This document shows positions 58,308 to 64,000 of a stretch of DNA of 64,000 nucleotides, in pieces. The stretch is from Drechmeria coniospora (lineage: Eukaryota; Ascomycota; Sordariomycetes; Hypocreales; Ophiocordycipitaceae). The stretch is taken from assembly GCF_001625195.1 (NCBI RefSeq), contig NW_024467500.1, positions 36,298 to 100,297 on the forward strand. Reading direction: 5' to 3'. The stretch's first letter is position 1. Every line of letters begins with the position of its first letter. The translations under genes and the position numbers were made by a program. A model generated the notes under the pieces. That model searched no databases. It had not been told where the DNA came from and was given only the letters and a program-made list of their open reading frames with translations.

Positions 58308-60149
58308 CCCCCTCTATTTAGCTAGTAAGGATACTGCTAAATAGGAATCCTTTGAAGACCTAGTAGGCCAAGGTATCGTTGGAAGAGATCAGCAGTAAGG
58401 GCCTTAGTAAGACCGTCGGCAGGCATTGACTTGGTATCGAGATAGCTGATTTTAGCCAAGCCGCTTGTTGCTTCTTGCCGAATGTACCGAAACTTCAGTA
58501 AGGTGTGTTTGGTACGAGAGTGCTGATTTGGGTTGTTGGCATTGGAGATGGATCTATTGTTATCATACAGAAGTGGAATAGGTTTTTGAAGACTTTTACC
58601 CATTTCTGTAAACAGACCATCCAGCCATTTGAGTTCCCGAATTGCTTCCAGTAGGGCATCCAATTCTGCCTCTACAGTTGAAAGAGCAATTGTACTTACC
58701 CTTTTTGACTTCCAGCAGATTGGTCCACCTGCTAGGGTGAAGAGGTACCCATAGGTAGACTTAGAGGAATCTAAGTTACCTGCAAAGTCGCTGTCTGAAA
58801 ATCCAGACAGGCTGGGTACTGGGGACTTAGACCAATAGCAAACAGCTAGGTCTATAGTTCCTTTCAGATATCGAAGAAGGTTCTTACCGGTTGATAGTTG
58901 GAGACTAGTAGCCTGATGCATATACCGAGATAGCCATTGGATTGCAAAGGCTATATCTGGTCGGGTCAATAGCATCAGGTACATTAGGGTCCCAACTATC
59001 TGTTGGTATACCAATTGATCGGTTGTAGGTAAGGGAGGAAGAGGTGTTGTTGTGGCTTGTTTGAGTACACCTGGCTGTAACGGTATTGCTACCGCCTTAG
59101 CCCCCTCTAGCCCAAATCGCAATAGTGCTTCTTCGATATACCCCTTTTGACTAAGGGTAATACCCTTGGTCGTTCGGCTGATCTATACGCCTAAGAAGAA
59201 CGCAGCCTGCCCGCAATCTTTAATTGGGTAAACCTTGTGTAGTTTTTGTTTCAACTTGTTAATGTATACAAGGTTCGGCCCAATAAGCAAACAGTCGTCA
59301 ACATGGCAAACTATATAGGTACTGGCAGTACCATTATAGTAGACAGCTGGATCGGATATAAGAGGTCGATATCCGTATTGATGGAGCAGTTTGGAAAGTG
59401 CATCTTGCCACTCTCTAGGTCCTTGTTTAAGACCATAGAGTGCTTTCTTCAAAAGAATGCCTTGTTTGACTGCTGGGTTGTAGCCTAGCTTGGCTAGTTG
59501 CTTACCTATGTTATTAGTCTTGTTGAGACTAATAAATGCTTCCAGTCCATCAGGCATTTCAAGGAAATTAACTTCAGGTAGCTCGCTGTTGAGGAAAGTA
59601 CCAATGAAGTCGATTTGTTCAATGTACCAATTGTTCTGGGCAGCAAGAGCTAGTAGTATCCTCCAGGTAGGTGGAATGCTTGTAGCTGCAAAGGTCTCTA
59701 GGTAGTTAAGACCTTCAATCTGCATAAATCCTTTGGCTACTAAACGTGCCTTGAATTTAATGGGATTGTTTTGCTGGTCCTTTTTGACTCGTAGGACAAG
59801 ACGGCTTTTGAGGAGTCGTCTACCAGTTAGTATTTCTTGAAGTGGGATAAAATGGAATACCCCTGCCAGGATAAGTTGCTGAAATTCAGAGAATATAGCA
59901 CTTATCCACTGGTCTTTGTTGTCTGATTTAAGTACCTGCTTCCAGCTAGTAGGCTCGCTACTAACTAGTAGTTGCTTTGCCTTAGCTTGGTAGCATAGGT
60001 TCTTAATCCAGCATGCCAGGTTGAAATCCACTGAATTAGAATTGTCTTCTAATTCAGGTTCATCTGGAAGAGAGGTATCTGGTAGATCCTCTGTTGGTTG
60101 GGCTAGGACCCCCTCTGTAGTACTAGTCCTAGTAGGACTAGTCGGTCCG

Positions 60150-60375
60150 TTGGCCTCTTGCAACCTACTAGTCCTAGTAGAACTAGTCGGTCCGTTGGCC
60201 TCTTGCAACCTGCTAGTCCTAGTAGGACTAGTCGGTTCGTTGGCCAGTTGCAACCTACTAGTCCTAGTAGGACTAGTCGGTCCGTTGGCCAGTTGCAACC
60301 TACTAGTCCTAGTAGGACTAGTCGGTCCGTTGGCCAGTTGCAACCTACTAGTCCTACCAGGACTAGTAGGTCTAC
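60150..60375 (-). repeat. 45-bp coding minisatellite in Copia C pol
   Basis: About five units of 45 bp (15 residues, ANGPTSPTRTSRLQL type) between integrase and RT. Copy B has only one or two at 25080-25200. Confidence 0.85.
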
Positions 60376-61638
60376 TGGTCCTAGTAGGACCAGTAGCCCC
60401 CTCTGTCTCCCTAGGTGTTAGGGGACTGGAGTTGCTTTGCGAGATAGTAGTAGTTGAATCTACTATCTCAATTTCCCCCTCTAACTCTAGTCCTTCAACA
60501 CTAGGACTTAGTAGTCGGGGAAGCCCTTGGGAGATAGGGCCAATACCTTCTAGGATTTTTAGGAAGGTAGTTTTTGTAACCGACCTCCTAGAAGGCACAT
60601 ACACAAGGTATGTTTTTGAACCTAGCGTGGCTAGTAGCCTTGCTGGTTCTGTTCGGGATGCCAGTTTGGCACTTTGAATCCGTTTCTGATGAGGAATTAG
60701 GACTTCGCAATGTGCACCAATAGCCTTATAGGCCGTGAGATTTGGTGGCATTTTCAGTCCCTGTAATTCCTGTTTCAGTAATTGGTAGGGACTTAAATCC
60801 CGGTTCGAAATTGCAGTATAGTTAACAAGATTAACTATAGCAGGAAGAACGGCAGACCAGAGGAAAAGTGGAAGGCCTGCCCAGATTATTGTTGCACGTA
60901 GTCGGTCTAGGATGACTCGTATGGACCGTTCGGCAAGTCCGTTCTGTTCGGGCGTATACGGGCAAGATGTGTCGAATAGAATTCCTTTCTTACCCAACCA
61001 AGTCTGGAGCAATGTATTGATTTCTGTACCCTCGTCGAAAAATAACTGTTTTGGGTAATAGTTGTACTGTCGTTTTAGGCTTTTGAAGAGATTCCGAATA
61101 GCCTGGAGAACAGTTGATCCCTCCTTGTTGGGTAAGATCAATACCCAACGGAAGCGGGATTTTCGATCAATTAGTATAAGACCCACAGACTTACGATCAT
61201 AGGATACTGGTCGAATCCCAAATGTATTACCCGCAATTGAATTAAGAACTTGGTCTGGATCGTCGATGGGATCCCTAGACTGGCGTCTAGTGGATTTGGC
61301 CTGAATACAGGCAAGGCATTGGAAATCGGCAGCCTGAATAGTCGAAAAGTCAGGCAGTCCAGTAGTAATACTACTGGTCTTTTTCAAGAGTGGGAGACTG
61401 ATGTGTCCCAGTCGAATGTGCCAAATGCCCGCTTGTTGCAATAGTCTTTGGTAAGACTGGTTGTTGGATTCCGAACAAGTAGTTGGAAGAACTTGTTCCC
61501 CAAGACTAGTAGTTGGGACTACTAGTTGGTCTGTTGCCTCTATAGGAATTGGGTCTTCTATAGGGTCTTTGAACAGGGTAGCCTTAGTAAGGTCCCTTGG
61601 TGTAGCCGAACTGACAGTTGGGCTAGGTACCGATCTGG

Positions 61639-61840
61639 GTGCCGACCGAGGCACCGGGGAAGGTGCCGACCGAGGTACTGGGGAAGGTGCCGACCGAGGC
61701 ACTGGGGAAGGTGCCGACCGAGGCACTGGGGAAGGTGCCGACCGAGGCACTGGGGAAGGTGCCGACCGAGGCACTGGGGAAGGTGCCGACCGAGGCACTG
61801 GGGAAGGTGCCGACCGAGGCACCGTTGAAGGTGCCGACCA
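61639..61840 (-). repeat. 24-bp coding minisatellite in Copia C pol
   Basis: Eight units, core GGTGCCGACCGAGGCACTGG on the + strand (octapeptide RSAPSPVP on the minus strand). Confidence 0.9.
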
Positions 61841-63571
61841 ATCCTCTGCTTCGGTAGCCCAGGGGGGGGGTTGGGAGGGAATTTCGACTGTAATTCCGTA
61901 GCTACTGTAGTAGCTAGAGTGGGAAGTATCTGATTTCGTTAGATAGGGCGTTTGTTGACCTTGCTGTTGTAGGAAGAAGCCGTATTTCTGGAAGTTGAGG
62001 AGTCCACATAACTGTCGATTTGAGTTGTACAGATGTTCCTTAATGAGTGTTCCTCTAGACGCATAGTGGCGAATTCTACTAACAATACTGACCTCCAATT
62101 TCGGAATGTACAGTGCTTCTTGTAAAACAAGAGTACCGTAGACAGATGGATTGGTGCGAATTAGTATAGTAAATTCAGTACAGCCAATACCTTTGGGATA
62201 AATTGGACTACCTCCTGTTGTAATTGGTTTTGCTTGGGATTTCGCAATGGGTCGGAAAGTCGTAAACTTAAGCCGGTTGTTGACTAAATGACAGGTTAAG
62301 CCAGTATCGTAAAGTAGGCCCATTCGGTACGTATCGTCGTTATCAACACGATATGTTATACCAATATTACCCAAATCGGGTAACAGTACTAATTCTTGTT
62401 CGGAATCAGAGTCGGTATCTGATTCCTGACAGGAATCAGGTAACCCCATACAGCCAGTTGATAGGCTGTAGTTACCAGTCAGAAAACTAGTAGTACCCTT
62501 GTCTGGTGTGTGGTTTTTGGTTCGATTGTATCGTTTGGGTCGGTTGGGTCGATTGGGTGAATTGGGTTGATTGGGTTGGTTGGGTCGGTTGTCGGGTGAT
62601 TTGGGTCGATTGGGTCGATTGGTTCGGTTGGGTCGGTTGGGTTGACTAGGTCTAGTAGACCTATTGTCTGGTGTTTTGGATAGTTGAGTTATCCTGTGAC
62701 TGAATGCTTGGAAACTGGGACTATCAGGATTTTGATGTTCTTCCAGTAAGTTAGTCTGAAGATATTGCAGGTTGAGGGATGTTGTATTAATCCCTAAGAC
62801 GGCATTGGTTTGGAGATTGTTGCATTATATTGCAGCCCATTGTGAGAAAACAGGACCAACAGTTGTAAGATATCGATTTGCCTGATCCAAAGGGTCAATA
62901 CTTACTCCAGTAAGTTAAAGTCGGGTAAGGTAGCTGTTGAATTCTGAATTAAACGCCTTAAGTATTCCTTTGTACCCTTTGAGTGTAAGGTTGTGGTAGG
63001 AATCGTAGAGATTGCAACGTTGGGCTGCCTGGCCCTTTGAGTACTGTTGTTTTAGCGATAGATAGGCATCTGTTGGGTTGTGAATCCATGCAATTGATGC
63101 TTGCGGGCCCTTAGAACAGCTATCCCGAAGTAGTATGAGCAGGGAGCATTGATTGTGATGTGAGTAACTAATAGCAATTGATGGGTTTTTCAGAAATTCC
63201 TCCAGACGAAGGGAACCAAGTTGGATGGAAAGTGATTGTTCCCATAAGTCAAAGTTCTTGGTATCTTTGAGCTTAGCATACTCTGGGAATAAGAATACCT
63301 TCTTGGATAGCTCAATATTGGAGCTTAAATCAGTTACTTTAGTAGTAGTAGTACTACTACTGTGTGTTGGGATTCCTTGGATAGGGGTGTGTTCGGGCTC
63401 TATTTTGTCGAGGCGTTTTTGAATTGGTATGATAGTGTTGTTTAATTGTTCCGTAAGTTGGTTGAACCGATTGGAAAGATCATCATACTGCAGTTGTTGC
63501 CTTTGAATGATTGCCTTAAGTTCCGATATGATGGGTGTTTTAGTAGCCTGACCTTCCTTGGTGGAATCCAT

Positions 63572-63930
63572 TTTGAAAACACAGACACAATCTAGTTAGT
63601 AACTAGATTTTCGGTTTACCTTTCTACTAGTAGTACTAGTAGTTACAACAAGTAGTACTTGTTGTATTAGCAGCTGGATGCTGCAGTTGAATTGATTTCC
63701 TGGAATTGCCGTAAGTAGTACTTACAGCAGAAGTGCTTCAGGAAGTACAACAAGTAGTACTTATTGTGTTGGCAGCTGGATGCTGCAGTTGAATCGATTT
63801 CCTGGAATTGCCGTAAGTAGTACTTACCGCAGAAGTGCGTTAGGAAGTACAACAAGTAGTACTTGTTGTGTTGGCAGCTGGGTCGATTGTTCCGGAGGAT
63901 TTTTGGTGTAGTCCTTCCGGGCTCATAACC
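63572..63930 (-). repeat. Leader of Copia C with ~102-bp tandem repeats and primer site
   Basis: Two full units and one partial unit from about 63647 to 63880. Each has an AAGTAGTACTT palindrome and a GCAGCTGGATGCTGCAG stretch. Copy B has one unit fewer. The primer site GGTTATGAGCCC (minus strand, 63930-63919) is complementary to the anticodon region of initiator tRNA-Met. Confidence 0.8.
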
Positions 63931-64000
63931 TCTTAAAATGAAAAGGGGAAATACCTCTTGGAATAAAGGGGGTAAAATAGGAAGGGTGCGCAGTGGAAGT
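63931..64000 (-). repeat. Start of the 5' LTR of Copia C (partial)
   Basis: 70 bp identical or nearly so to 57373-57441. Cut by the window end. Confidence 0.9.

Larger units (their letters stand above)
58337..63571 (-). pseudogene. Copia C gag-pol polyprotein, three in-frame stops
   Basis: 1745 codons in one frame, with stops TAA 62917-62915, TAA 62827-62825 and TAG 59185-59183 (a Gln codon in copy B). Order: Gag (63571 down to about 62900), an RPNQPN-rich basic stretch in place of a zinc knuckle, protease DTG (LLYDTGLTCHLV), an RSAPSPVP repeat, GAG-pre-integrase HIRLGH...CLAC, integrase (VGLILIDRKSRF, FFDEGTE, PEQNGLAER), a LANGPTSPTRTSRLQ repeat, RT with HVDDCLL, and RNase H (GFSDSDFAG, STVEAELDAL, MPADGLTKAL). 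The first integrase Asp (GD in copy A) is Asn here. Confidence 0.9.
57373..64000 (-). mobile_element. Ty1/Copia element C, young copy running off the right edge
   Basis: 3' LTR 57373-58307 (935 bp), interior 58308-63930, and the start of the 5' LTR at 63931. It is the same family as 22330-29488, with few mutations: only three stops in a 5.2-kb gag-pol frame. The left flank is CTAAG; the right flank is outside the window, so the duplication cannot be checked. Confidence 0.94.

Noticed and set aside
60021..61901. Long + strand open frames (218 and 146 codons) over Copia C
   Set aside because: They are mirror images of the in-frame minisatellites of the pol gene on the other strand; low-complexity product and no conservation.

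Overview
The window is from a filamentous ascomycete (Pezizomycotina). Three things support this: short GT-AG introns of 49-89 bp, housekeeping proteins of fungal type, and AT-rich DNA that carries the mark of repeat-induced point mutation (RIP). Nearly every repeated sequence is full of C-to-T and G-to-A transitions, mostly CpA to TpA, so Gln codons become stops and Cys codons become Tyr. The species is not identified; Eurotiomycetes is a guess.

Layout. 1-31500 and 42800-64000 are nested LTR retrotransposons. 31500-42800 is a gene island of ordinary base composition. The island holds the TFIIF alpha subunit (tfg1, +), the RES/spliceosome factor Bud13/Cwc26 (-), an orphan first exon, a hardly mutated 5' piece of a second Ty3/Gypsy family, a solo LTR, mitochondrial ribosomal protein uS17m (+) and a meiotic-clade AAA ATPase (-).

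The left repeat block contains a Copia remnant (1-3308) and a chromodomain Ty3/Gypsy element (3739-18565, TSD GTTAC). A second copy of the same family sits inside that element in the opposite direction (8147-15576, TSD AATAA). Next come a diverged Gypsy remnant (about 18566-21560) with a 592-bp TRIM-like element inside it (19912-20503, TSD TATAC), a complete Copia (22330-29488, TSD TTATT) and a solo Gypsy LTR (30490-30658, TSD CTTAC). The right block contains a 197-bp LTR-like element split by a Copia solo LTR, a Gypsy remnant (44040-44618), a Gypsy copy split by a full copy (46324-53718, TSD AAAAT), a diverged Gypsy gag remnant, and a young Copia that runs off the right edge (57373-64000).

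The most notable system is the chromodomain Gypsy family. It has 171-bp LTRs, a Tf1-like self-priming signal (an 11-nt primer site complementary to its own LTR), gag and pol in a -1 relationship with a GGGAAAC slippery heptamer and a downstream stem, and an extra gene on the opposite strand. That gene converges tail-to-tail on pol with 5 bp between the stop codons. It is exactly 1107 bp in all three full copies and would encode a protein with a C-x2-C-x11-C-x7-C-x2-C-x6-C cluster, a probable coiled coil and an acidic tail. The same cysteine spacing is recognisable in a diverged Gypsy family where every Cys codon has become Tyr. All copies in the window are inactivated.
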